Origin: Gymnogyps californianus
Taxonomy: Eukaryota > Chordata > Aves > Accipitriformes > Cathartidae
Length of the DNA stretch: 64,000 nt
Assembly (NCBI RefSeq): GCF_018139145.2
Contig: NC_059471.1
Span: forward strand, 82,544,520-82,608,519
Direction of reading: 5' to 3'
Shown here: positions 52,038-60,727 of the stretch, one piece after another
Position numbering within the stretch: the stretch's first letter is position 1
Layout of the letters: each line of letters begins with the position of its first letter
Position numbers and translations under genes: made by a program
The notes under the pieces: model-generated
Databases searched by the model: none
Seen by the model: the letters and a program-made list of their open reading frames with translations, nothing else
What the model was told of the DNA's origin: nothing

Positions 52038-52676
52038 TCAGACTTCCCCATTCTTCCGCATCACCCACCAAGTGCACCCAGGTCCTTGAGCAAAAGCAAT
52101 CCCACGAATGGGTTTGCCTTTGCCTGAGGCAGTAGTAACCCAGACTGTTTTCCCCAGCATGTTTTTTATGTGCACTACAGGAACTTTATCCCCATCCACA
52201 GTACGTAAAAGTTCTGATTGGGCAGGGCCAGCCCTATTGACAGATTCTCTAGTGTTGACTAACCAGCTGGCCTTTGCTAAATGTGTATCCCAATGTTTAA
52301 AGGTCCCACCAACCATTGCTTTCAATGTAGTCTTTAACAACCCATTGTATCACTCGATTTCCCCAGGGGCTGGTGCATGATAGGGGATGTGATACACCCA
52401 CTCAATGCCGTGCTCTTTGGCCCAGGTGTCTATGAGATTGTTCCGGAAATGAGTCCCATTGTCTGACTCAGTTCTTCCTGGGGTACTGTGTCGCCATAAG
52501 ATTTGCTTCTCAAGGCCCAGGATAGTGTTTTGGGCAGTGGCATGGGGCACGGGATATGTTTCCAGCCAGCCGGTGGTTGCTTCCACCATTGTAAGCACAT
52601 GGCGCTTGCCTTGGCGGGTTTGTGGGAGTGGGATATAGTCAATCTGCCAGGCCTCCCCATATTTATATTTCAGCAA
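52038..52676 (-). pseudogene. ERV integrase core and C-terminal domain, interrupted by a stop
   Basis: The upstream frame (52350-52676) has the core motifs: MVEATTGW at the first catalytic block (Glu where many integrases have Asp), ESDNGTHF with the second acidic residue, and GEIE before an in-frame TGA. The second frame (52038-52340) continues with 'HWDTHLAKASWLVNTRES' and an SH3-like C-terminal part (VPVVHIKNMLGKTVWV). Integrase joins viral DNA to the host. The premature stop splits it directly after the third catalytic block. Confidence 0.87.
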
Positions 52677-52739
52677 TCGTCCCCCATACCAAAGAGGCTT
52701 TAACTGCTTGGCTTGCTTAATCGCAGCGCATGTTTCACA

Positions 52740-53570
52740 TTAATGGATAGCCTGTGCGATAGTGTCCATGGTCAGGTCCACCCCTCGATCACGAGCCCAT
52801 CTATATGTTGCATCTCTTCCTTGATGGCCTGAGGTGTCATGGGTCCACCGAGCTAAAAATAATTCACACTTATGTTGCCAGTCCAGATCCACCTGAGCCA
52901 CTTCAATCTTAGCAGCCTTACCTACCTGTTGATTGTTTTGATGTTCTTCAGTGGCCCGACTCCTAGGTATGTGGGCATCTACATGATGTACTTTCACAAC
53001 CAGGTTCTCTAGCCGGGCAGCAATATCTTGCCACAATGGGGCAGCCCAGATGGGTTTACTTCTGCGTTGCCAGTTGCTCTGCTTCCATTGCTGCAACCAC
53101 CCCCACAGAGCATTTGCCACCATCCATGAGTCAGTATAAAGCATTGGCCATTTTTCTCGTTCAGCAATGTCTAAAGCCAGCTGGATGGCTTTCACCTCTG
53201 CAAACTGACTCGATTCACCTTCTCCTTCTGCAGTTTCTGCAACTTGTCGTATAGGACTCCATACAGCCGCCTTCCACCTCCGATGCTTTCCTACAATGCG
53301 ACAGGACCCATCAGTGAACAGGGCATATTGCCTCTCATTTTCTGGCAGTTTACTATACAGTGGGGCCTCTTCAGCACATGTTACCTCCTCCTCTGGTGAT
53401 ATTCCAAAATCTTTGCCTTCTGGCCAGTCCGTGATCACTTCCAGAATTCCTGGGCAACTAAGGTTTCCTATTCGACTTCGTTGTGTGATCAGTGCAACCC
53501 ACTTACTCCGTGTAGCATCAGTTGCATGATGTGTAGAAGGGACCTTCCCTTTGAACATCCGGCCTAGCAC
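52740..53570 (-). pseudogene. ERV RNase H and integrase zinc-domain start
   Basis: 276 codons. RNase H is recognisable by LFTDGSC (Asp87), AEVKAIQLAL (Glu125), LYTDSW (Asp147) and VHHVDAH (about 195-200); it removes the RNA strand during reverse transcription. Residues 241-252 (WTHDTSGHQGRD) carry the two His of the integrase HHCC zinc domain. A TAA stop after 'IAQAIH' cuts the frame just before the Cys pair, which is still readable downstream. Confidence 0.88.
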
Positions 53571-53682
53571 TGGCAGTTGGGGTGCTAACAGGAGCTGTGT
53601 TTCAGTACCAACCCCTTCTGAAGCAGCTTGAACTCCTTCATATGCTGCTAATATCTCCTTTTCAGTTGGAGTATAACGGGCC

Positions 53683-54603
53683 TCAGATCCTTGATATCCC
53701 TGACTCCAAAACCCTAGAGGTCAACCTCGGGTCTCCCCAGAGGCTCCAGGTAGGTCCATTCTCCCCGGCTGCGGTGTAGAGCACATTTTTAATATCTGGT
53801 CCTGCCCGGACTGGCCCAAGGGCTACTGCATGAACCATCTCCCGTTTAATCTGTTCAAAGGCTCGTTGTTCCTCAGGGCCCCATTTAAAATCGTTCTTCT
53901 TCTGAGTCACTTGATAAAGAGGACTTACAATCAGACTATAATTTGGAATCTGCATTCTCCATAAACCCACAACACCTAAGAAAGCTTGTGTTTCCTGTTT
54001 ACTAGTCGGTGGAGACATAGCTGCTATTTTGTTGATCACATCCATTGGGATGTGACAACGTCCATCTTGCCATTTTATTTCTAAAAACTGAATCTCCTGT
54101 GCAAGTCCCTTCACCTTACTCTGTTTTATGGTAAAACCAGCCTTCAGAAGGATTTGGATTATTTTCTTCCCTTTCTCAAAAACTTCTTCTGCTGTGTTGC
54201 CCCATACGATGATGTCATCAATGTATTGCAAGTGTTCTGGAGCTCCACCTTTTTCCAGTGCATTCTGGATTAGTCCATGGCAAATGGTGGGGCTGTGTTT
54301 CCACCCCTGGGGCAGTCGATTCCAGGTGTACTGGACGCCCCTCCAAGTGAAAGCAAACTGTGGCCGGCACTCTGCTGCCAAAGAGATTGAGAAAAATGCA
54401 TTGGCAATATCAATTGTGGCGTACCACTTGGCTGCTTTTGACTCCAGTTCATATTGAAGTTCTAGCATGTCTGGTACAGCAGCGCTCAGCGGTGGCGTGA
54501 CTTCATTCAGGCCACGATAGTCTACTGTTAGTCTCCATTCTCCATTAGACTTTCGCACTGGCCATATGGGGCTGTCAAAGGGTGAGCGAGTCCTGCTGAT
54601 CAC
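53683..54603 (-). pseudogene. ERV reverse transcriptase
   Basis: 306 codons with RT motifs in order: SPFDSPIWPVRKSNGEWR (about 7-24), LTVDYRGLNE, ATIDIANAFF (catalytic Asp65), LPQGWKHSP (97-105), YIDD (127-130) and the thumb/connection region 'FLGVVGLWRMQIPNYSLI'. The catalytic Asp residues are intact. The final 25 or so residues are out of the expected frame, so a frameshift near 53760 disconnects it from RNase H. Confidence 0.9.
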
Positions 54604-54618
54604 CCCTTGGCTCTCCAG

Positions 54619-55134
54619 TCAATGAATCAGCGTATGGATGGGAATCAGGGAGCAGTTGGTGCAATACTGCCACCTGGGCACCGTTGTGGTAGCGATTGGC
54701 ACCTGTTGTTCTTCGACCCTCAGCAACCCCACAACAGAAGGGTCCTCAGAGAGACTGGGCAAGGTAGACAGATGTTTAATTTCCTCCGTCTCCAAGGCAG
54801 CTATACCAAAAGCCCACCGATACCCCCTTGGGTCCTTAAAATACCCCCTCCTGAGATAGTCTATGCCAAGGATGCATGGGGCCTCTGGGCCAGTCACAAT
54901 GGGGTGTTTCTGCCACTCATTCCCAGTTAGGCTTATTTCAGCCTCCAATAGAGTTAGCTGTTGAGATCCCCCTGTCACACCAGAGATACAGATGGGTTCT
55001 GCCCCTTTATAATTTGGTGGCATTAGAGTACATTGTGCACCGGTGTCCACTAGAGCCTCATACTCCCGTGGGTGTGATGTGCCAGGCCATTGAATCCACA
55101 CAGTCCAATAAACCCGGTTGTCCCTTTCCTCCAC
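54619..55134 (-). pseudogene. ERV aspartic protease
   Basis: 171 codons with the retroviral protease signature LVDTGAQCTL (catalytic Asp30) and the later ILGIDYL block (around 87-94). In the family it cleaves the gag-pol polyprotein as a dimer. It directly precedes the RT, with a stop and frame change between about 54603 and 54625. The ATG of this frame is probably internal to a gag-pol fusion, not a real start. Confidence 0.85.
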
Positions 55135-55155
55135 CTGGCTGGAGGCAGGGCCCCT

Positions 55156-55833
55156 CTAATCCTGGTCAGAGTATTTGTTACTCACTTCTTGTAAAAATGA
55201 CTTAGAGGTCCCTTCAAGAGGGTCAGAAGCCCTTCTACTCTGTCTGGGGAATTGCCCGCTGGAAACCAGAGCGGCATCTTTCCTGGAAATATCCCCCTTT
55301 GTGGTTGTTTTTCCTTTCAGTTCATGTACCCATGCATCTAGGACCGAGGTAGGTTTTCTGTCCCACTTCCTCATGTCCTCTCCGTGGTCACACAGGTAAA
55401 AACACAGGGTACCCCATGGTGTGTACCTTCTGTATTCTGTCTCTTGAGCAGAGGAACGCTCACTCCTAATAGCTGAGATATTGGTTTGTACAGGTGGGGA
55501 GTAGGAATTTTTGATCAGTTCGATCAGTTCTTCAGACTTTTTGGACAGTTTTTCCACAGCCGAAACACAGGCTCGTAGGGAGGAAGAGAGATTTTCTTCA
55601 TATTGCCGGAGCTGGCGAGGCATTTCATCCACTGTCAGTGCCTCTTCGTCTTTCCAGGTCAGTACTGCCAATGGGTTGGCATACGATGATGGTGCGCTCC
55701 GTACAAACTTCCGCCACATGGGTTGTGTGCATTGAACTTTGTCTGGATCTCTGGGTAATTGTGTGTTGTCCGGGTCATAATAAATCATCTCTAGCACAGA
55801 TAATTCCCTCAGGTACTGGGTACCTCTTTCCAT
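55156..55833 (-). pseudogene. ERV gag, capsid-side fragment
   Basis: 225 codons lying between the protease and the 5' gag pieces. It contains 'LRELSVLEMIYYDPDNTQL', a helical coiled-coil-like segment 'YEENLSSSLRACVSAVEKL' (about 79-97) and a basic C-terminal tail. I recognise it as gag by position and general resemblance to avian ERVL gag; no CCHC zinc knuckle is visible. Confidence 0.75.
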
Positions 55834-56104
55834 GGTGGTCCACTTGCCTGGTTGACATATAACATCTTCCTTGAAGGGCTACCTTTCCTTTATGCTTGAC
55901 AGGAGTCGTCTCCAGAGGCTGAGGACTTGTGTCCCTTTTCCAATCACCTTGTCAATGCCACCTTCCCTAGCAAGTGATCCCAGCTGCTTGGCTTCCCTAC
56001 CCTCTAATTCCAGGCTACTAGCCCCATTGTCCCAGCATCGGAGCAGCCAGGTGATAATGTGCTCACCTGGACGACGGCTGAAATCTTTTCACATATCCCG
56101 CAGC

Positions 56105-56412
56105 TCACTCAGGGATAGAGATTGGGTGATTGATTACCTCTGGTTCTGCCTCTTCCTCCTGTTCTTGTGATGACCGTGGTTCATCATCATCCCTTATTAA
56201 GCGAACTGATTTTTTTGTATATTTCTTCTTCTGTATAGGGGCAACTGATGCCAGCACAGGTTGGTTCTCTGGTTCAGCCGCAGTGCCTGTCGCGGGGGTT
56301 GGAGTAGCTGCCGTGTTTGTTGGTCTGTTTTCTCTCCCGTCCCCCTGAGGGTGCTGCATAGTATCAAGCAGTGTTTGGTAGATACTAGCCAGGGCCCAGC
56401 ACGGTGTAGTAA
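56105..56412 (-). pseudogene. ERV gag, middle fragment
   Basis: Continuation of gag on the low-coordinate side of the inserted LTR. It has a Thr/Ala/Pro-rich segment, then a KKKYTKKS basic patch and an acidic run (EQEEEAEPE), ending in a stop near 56105. Low-complexity linker character. A frame change separates it from 55833. Confidence 0.65.
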
Positions 56413-56417
56413 GTTGT
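56413..56417 (+). repeat. 5-bp target duplication (left), GTTGT
   Basis: Exact match to 57004-57008; the pair brackets the inserted solo LTR. Confidence 0.88.
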
Positions 56418-57003
56418 TGTCCTGGTTTCAGCTGGGACAGAGTTAACTCTCTTCTTAGTAGCTGGTACAGTGCTGGGTTTTGGATTTAGTGTGAGAATAA
56501 CGTTGATAACACGCTGATGTTTTAGTTGTTGCTAAGTAGCGCTTATCTTCAGCCAAGGACTTTTCAGTTTCCCATGCTCTGCCAGCAAGCAGGTGTGCAA
56601 GAAGCTGGGAGGGAGCAGAGCCGGGGCAGCTGACATGAACTAGCCAAAGGGGTATTCCATACCATGGAATGTCATGCTCAGTATATAAACAGGGGGGAGC
56701 TGGCTGGGAGGTGTGGATCGCTGCTCTGGCAGCAGTCAGTGGGTGGTGAGCAATTGCATTGTGCATCACTTGTCTTTTCTTGGGTGCTATTTCTTTTTTT
56801 TTTGTTGTATTCTTTTTCATTACAATTATTATTATTATTAGTTAGTAGTGTATTTTATTTTTGCTTTAGTTATTAAACTGTTCTTATCTCAACCCACGAG
56901 TTTTACTTTTTTTTTTCCTTTCTTCCTCCCCACCCCACTAGGAGGGGGGAGGGGGAAGCAGCTGCGTGGTGCTTACTTGCTGGCTGGGGTTAAACCACAA
57001 CAG
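56418..57003 (+). mobile_element. Nested solo LTR inserted in the ERV gag region, opposite orientation
   Basis: 586 bp, beginning TGTCCTGGTTTCAGC and ending AAACCACAACA, with exact GTTGT duplications on both sides. It carries a TATATAAA box at 56682-56689 and an ATTAAA signal at 56872-56877. It belongs to the same LTR family as the host provirus but is noticeably diverged from both of its LTRs, so it came from a separate integration that later lost its interior. Confidence 0.93.
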
Positions 57004-57008
57004 TTGTG
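57004..57008 (+). repeat. 5-bp target duplication (right), GTTGT
   Basis: Directly follows the LTR terminal CACAACA and matches 56413-56417. Confidence 0.88.
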
Positions 57009-57522
57009 CCTCTTTGGAACAGCCACAGCATTTCCCTTTCAAATATACTGTCACTTTATCAGGGTCCTGTAGTTGTTTGGGAGTGAAGTTCCAAACCATT
57101 GGAAGTGAGAAGTTCTCTAGATACCTGCCCATATTCTCCCACATGCCATGCCACCCATGGCTATTAAGACTTGGGGCAGATTTCCAAGTGGTATTCCTAA
57201 ACAGTTGTTTAACCTTAAACAAGACCTGGAACACATTCAGGAGACATAGCAATAGGAACATGCTGGTTTGAACATCCCAAGGATATTCAAAATTCTCAAG
57301 AGCTACTGTAATTTGCCTGGAGGAGAAGGGGAAGCTGAAGAAATGTGTCTCCCCCATGGACTGGCTCTCCGATGAGAAAAGGTACAAGGTGTAATTATTA
57401 ATAGTTTCTGATAGACGGCTCCCGAAGTACGGAGGTGACGGCAATGCTGAGTACAAATAGCAGATTAGTTTCATGACCAGCAATTCTATCGTATCATAAG
57501 CCAGTGCTACAAAGTACAACAT
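57004..57522 (-). pseudogene. ERV gag N-terminal fragment, cut by the nested LTR
   Basis: The frame opens with ATG at 57522 and runs to the LTR junction at 57004, about 170 codons. It contains hydrophobic stretches (LLVMKLICYLYSALP, MFLLLCLLNVFQVLF) and a Cys cluster KCCGCSKEAQ near the break. The frame continues by accident into LTR sequence to 56938. Interpretation as gag leader rests on position after the 5' LTR and resumption of related sequence beyond the insertion. Confidence 0.65.
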
Positions 57523-57582
57523 GATAACTCTGGCCCAGTTGCTTTCAACCCGTCAGGCCCAATGTTGGGTGCCGAAAAGGAC

Positions 57583-58170
57583 TGTTGTGGTTTAACCCCA
57601 GCCAGCAACTACGCACCACGTAGCCGCTCCCTCACTCCCTCCACCCAGTGGGATGGCGGAGAGAATCAGAAAAAAACCCAAACTCATGGGTTGAGATAAA
57701 GACAGTTTAATAGGACAGAAAGGAAGGAAAATAATGATAATGATAATAATAAAATGACAATAATAATACTAAAAGAATTAGAATATACAAAACAAGCAGT
57801 GCACAATGCAATTGCTCACCACTTGCTGACCGATGCCCAGTCAGTTCCTGAGCAGCGATCCGCCCCTCCCAGCCAACTCCCCCCAATTTATATACTGGGC
57901 ATGATGTCATATGGTATGGAATATCCCTTTGGCCAGTTTGGGTCGGCTGTCCTGGCAGTGTCCCCTCCCAGCTTCTTGTGCCCCTCCAGCCTTCTTGCTG
58001 TCTGGGCATGAGAAGCTGAAAAATCCTTGACTTTTTTAGTATAAACACTACTTAGCAACAACTGAAAACATCAGTGTGTTATCAACATTATTTTCCTACT
58101 AAATCCAAAACATAACACTATACCAGCTACTATGAAGAAAATTAACTCTATCCCAGCTGAAACCAGGACA
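57583..58170 (-). repeat. ERV 5' LTR
   Basis: On the minus strand it begins TGTCCTGGTTTCAGC and ends ACCACAACA, 588 bp. TATA box reversed at 57887-57894. It aligns with 50883-51469 over its full length; differences concentrate in the outer 80 bp at the low-coordinate edge. Confidence 0.93.
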
Positions 58171-60680
58171 ATGAACTGAAGCAACTTGCTGTAAGTTTTC
58201 ATTTAGAAGACAAAAGGAAAAAAAAAAGAAAAATGTAATGTTCTCCAGTCCAATTTCAATCTAACTGAAAACCAAACCTGTAGATGATGGATTAAGGAGA
58301 GTAAAGACACTTGCTCTATTTTAAATTACATTCTCCGCTCACAGAAGTGGCAAAATACATGCGCTGTTACCAGTGGGTCCTCCCCTAGCGCATGGCGCAG
58401 TAGGAAGTACTTTTCTACTTTCGGTTAGTTTGCGTTTCACAGGAGGCAAAAGAGATTTTGCACAACGTCTGAGGGAAGCCTGAACTTTTAAAATCGGTAA
58501 ATCAGTGACTCCCTGTGCCTCTAAAAATCAAATGATAGTTCTGAAGTTCTGGACTGCTGAGCTCCCCTGCATTTACTCCCCACCTTTTGAAGGGAAATAC
58601 GGCTGTATTTTGCTTCCTGCATTTCTTAGGTTAAAAAAAAAAAAGCAAAAAAGCGCTCTGTGTTTCTATTAGCATTCCGCTAAAGTTGCAGTTTCACTCT
58701 GCACGGAATTGAAACTCATGTTCTCTTGGCTGGGTGACACCGAGTTCCTAATATAAAAAAAATAAAATCAGCCTTAGTCCAAAAGAAAATCAAAGCGTCG
58801 GTACAGCTATTAAAATTTCCAAAGTTTATAGGTATAGCCTGCAAGGAAGATCTCGGAAGACTCTGAGCGCTTGTTAAAAATTACAGGGTTGGGTGACTGG
58901 ACACGGTGCTTCAGAAAACCTACTTACAACCAAAGCGGGTGGGCATTAAGCTTCTCATGTTTAAGCCATGTTCCAGTGTCATATACCAGGGACATGGTTA
59001 GGTGCTTGAAGAAATCCACTTTCACAATCCAGCTTGTGCCAAGTCATTCTCTGATTTCACAATTAATTAAGCACGTTTGCTTTACAATAAGGTGGATAAC
59101 TGTAAATGAGTGGAAGCTAACTTTCTCTTCTGGTGACATACAATCTGTGAAATATTCGGAGTGGAAAAGCTAGTGTAGGGTGTTTGCAGTGAAGGCTTTC
59201 GTCCTACCAGAGATGCATTGAATGGCCTTGCAGAACGCAGCAGGATTTTAGTGAGACGTCTGCATTAGTTATAATAACCCCCAATGAACACCTCAGTGCA
59301 TCCTGCATGAAAAGAAAAATCCAGTGACCAGTAAAGAGCAGAGGAATCGTACTTTATTATAGTGCTTCTAGTAATCAGGCACAAAGGTGAGCAATATAGT
59401 CCTGAACCTGCAGTGAATTAAGGAGCCCTTTCCTAGGCCTTGATTGAAACAGTACGGATGCGGTACACTTCCTTGGGTTTTTTATGTCTATATGACTCGA
59501 CCACTAAAATTCTTTCCCTGTTCATTCTTCAGGTTCCAGTCTTCCAAAATGAGTTCCTCAGCTCCACCACAGTCAGAGAAATTATGAACTGCTATTTAAA
59601 ATGTAAAGAAAAATATGTAGGGAAAGACGACATTAAAAAACCCCCAACCACCTAATAAACATCCTAACCATTGAACTAGTCTGTCCTGCTAAGCATAGAA
59701 ACTTCTAAGGAAGAAACTCTTAAACAGACACTGTGTTCCATGAAATGCTGGATTGTCACCAGCTTAAGTCTTTCCATGTCATCTTTAACTTGGTCCCTTC
59801 TACACCCTCCCACGCAGTCTTTACTTTTTTGCATGCTGTTTCCTATGCCCTTACCACTATCCTTTTTTTCCTGGTTTATTGTGGTTCCCTTCCCCAAAGT
59901 CCCATTCACTTCAGGTATTCAGCTTAAGAGATTTGTCCCAGTTCTTGAAGGTATTTGCAGCAGAAATGAACCCGAAATAATAATAATAATTACTAAACTT
60001 CAAAGTCTAAAATATTCTTAACATCAATTAACAATTTCTGTCTGTTTGTACAGCTTATAGTAAAAAAAGGGGGGGGGAGAAGGAACTTGAGCTTCTGCAA
60101 ATCTTAGTTGTCTGAAGTGAGTGTTAACCTTATGTAAAGCATTTGCCTGCTAGCTGATTAATCTTACACTCTGTGACCAAGTATTTTGCAGTTCCCCTCC
60201 TTTGGGGTTCCCTGTGGCTTGGATGTTCGTCTATTTGGAGTAGGTCTTATTATAGTTCTTTATGGTATGACACTGTAGCTAGGTAAAACACACAGTTTGA
60301 ACTGAAAACATTGTTCAAAAGTAGCAAAGAGAACAAATTGCAGCATGAGACCAAAAGGAAAAAAAAACAAACCACTTTTGTCAAAACAGCACATGTGAGA
60401 ATTTGTTTAAAAGGGAAAAAATAAGAGTACTGAGTTATTTTTATGGAGGGTGGAGGAGTAAATGAGGTACTGTTGTTTTAAGTACAAATGTTTGAGGAAG
60501 TAGGTTGCAGCACTTGTTTCACATCTATTTCTCAAGTCAAAGTCCAGCTGAAGAGTAGTGATAGAGTAGTGATTACTGCTGTTGTCTTGATTGAGTTATG
60601 TCATGTTATACTCTCCTCCGCACCTGAGCTGAACCAGTGGGGGCCTCTTTTATGCTGTTTTCTTCTGCTCTGATTTACAG
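58171..60680. other. 3' intergenic DNA, no gene seen
   Basis: AT-rich unique sequence with short A and G runs (for example G8 near 60069). A Tyr-rich acceptor-like site precedes 59533 ('ttcattcttcag'), but the following frame (to 59655) resembles nothing known. No CR1 or LTR recognised. Confidence 0.5.
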
Positions 60681-60727
60681 TCTCCTCCAACGACAAATCT
60701 GCCAGATCTGGAAGCACACAGAAAATG
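60681..60727 (+). other. Candidate small exon ending in ATG (possible TLR7 leader exon)
   Basis: A 47-bp segment is preceded by a strong pyrimidine tract and acceptor (ttctgctctgatttacag). It ends ...GAAAATG directly before a good donor (GTATGT at 60728). In vertebrates TLR7 lies next downstream of PRPS2 in the same orientation, and as I recall its start codon sits at the end of a small upstream exon with nearly all the protein in one large following exon. No such large exon occurs before 64000, so it would lie beyond the window. The assignment is inference from layout only. Confidence 0.3.

Larger units (their letters stand above)
50883..58170 (-). mobile_element. ERVL-like endogenous retrovirus with two LTRs, interrupted by a solo LTR
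   Basis: A provirus on the minus strand with its 5' LTR at 57583-58170 and 3' LTR at 50883-51469. Coding remnants lie in the order gag, protease, RT, RNase H, integrase when read right to left. No envelope gene is seen between integrase and the 3' LTR, as expected for ERVL-type elements. Flanks are ATAAA (50878-50882) and ATGAA (58171-58175), a 5-bp target duplication with one mismatch. The LTRs differ at roughly two dozen or more positions by eye, implying an old but not ancient insertion. Total 7288 bp, including a 586-bp later LTR. Confidence 0.93.

Noticed and set aside
59533..59655. Acceptor-like site followed by a short frame containing 'aaaatgagttcctc'
   Set aside because: The frame ends quickly, no donor pairs with it convincingly, and it resembles no neighbouring-gene protein I know.
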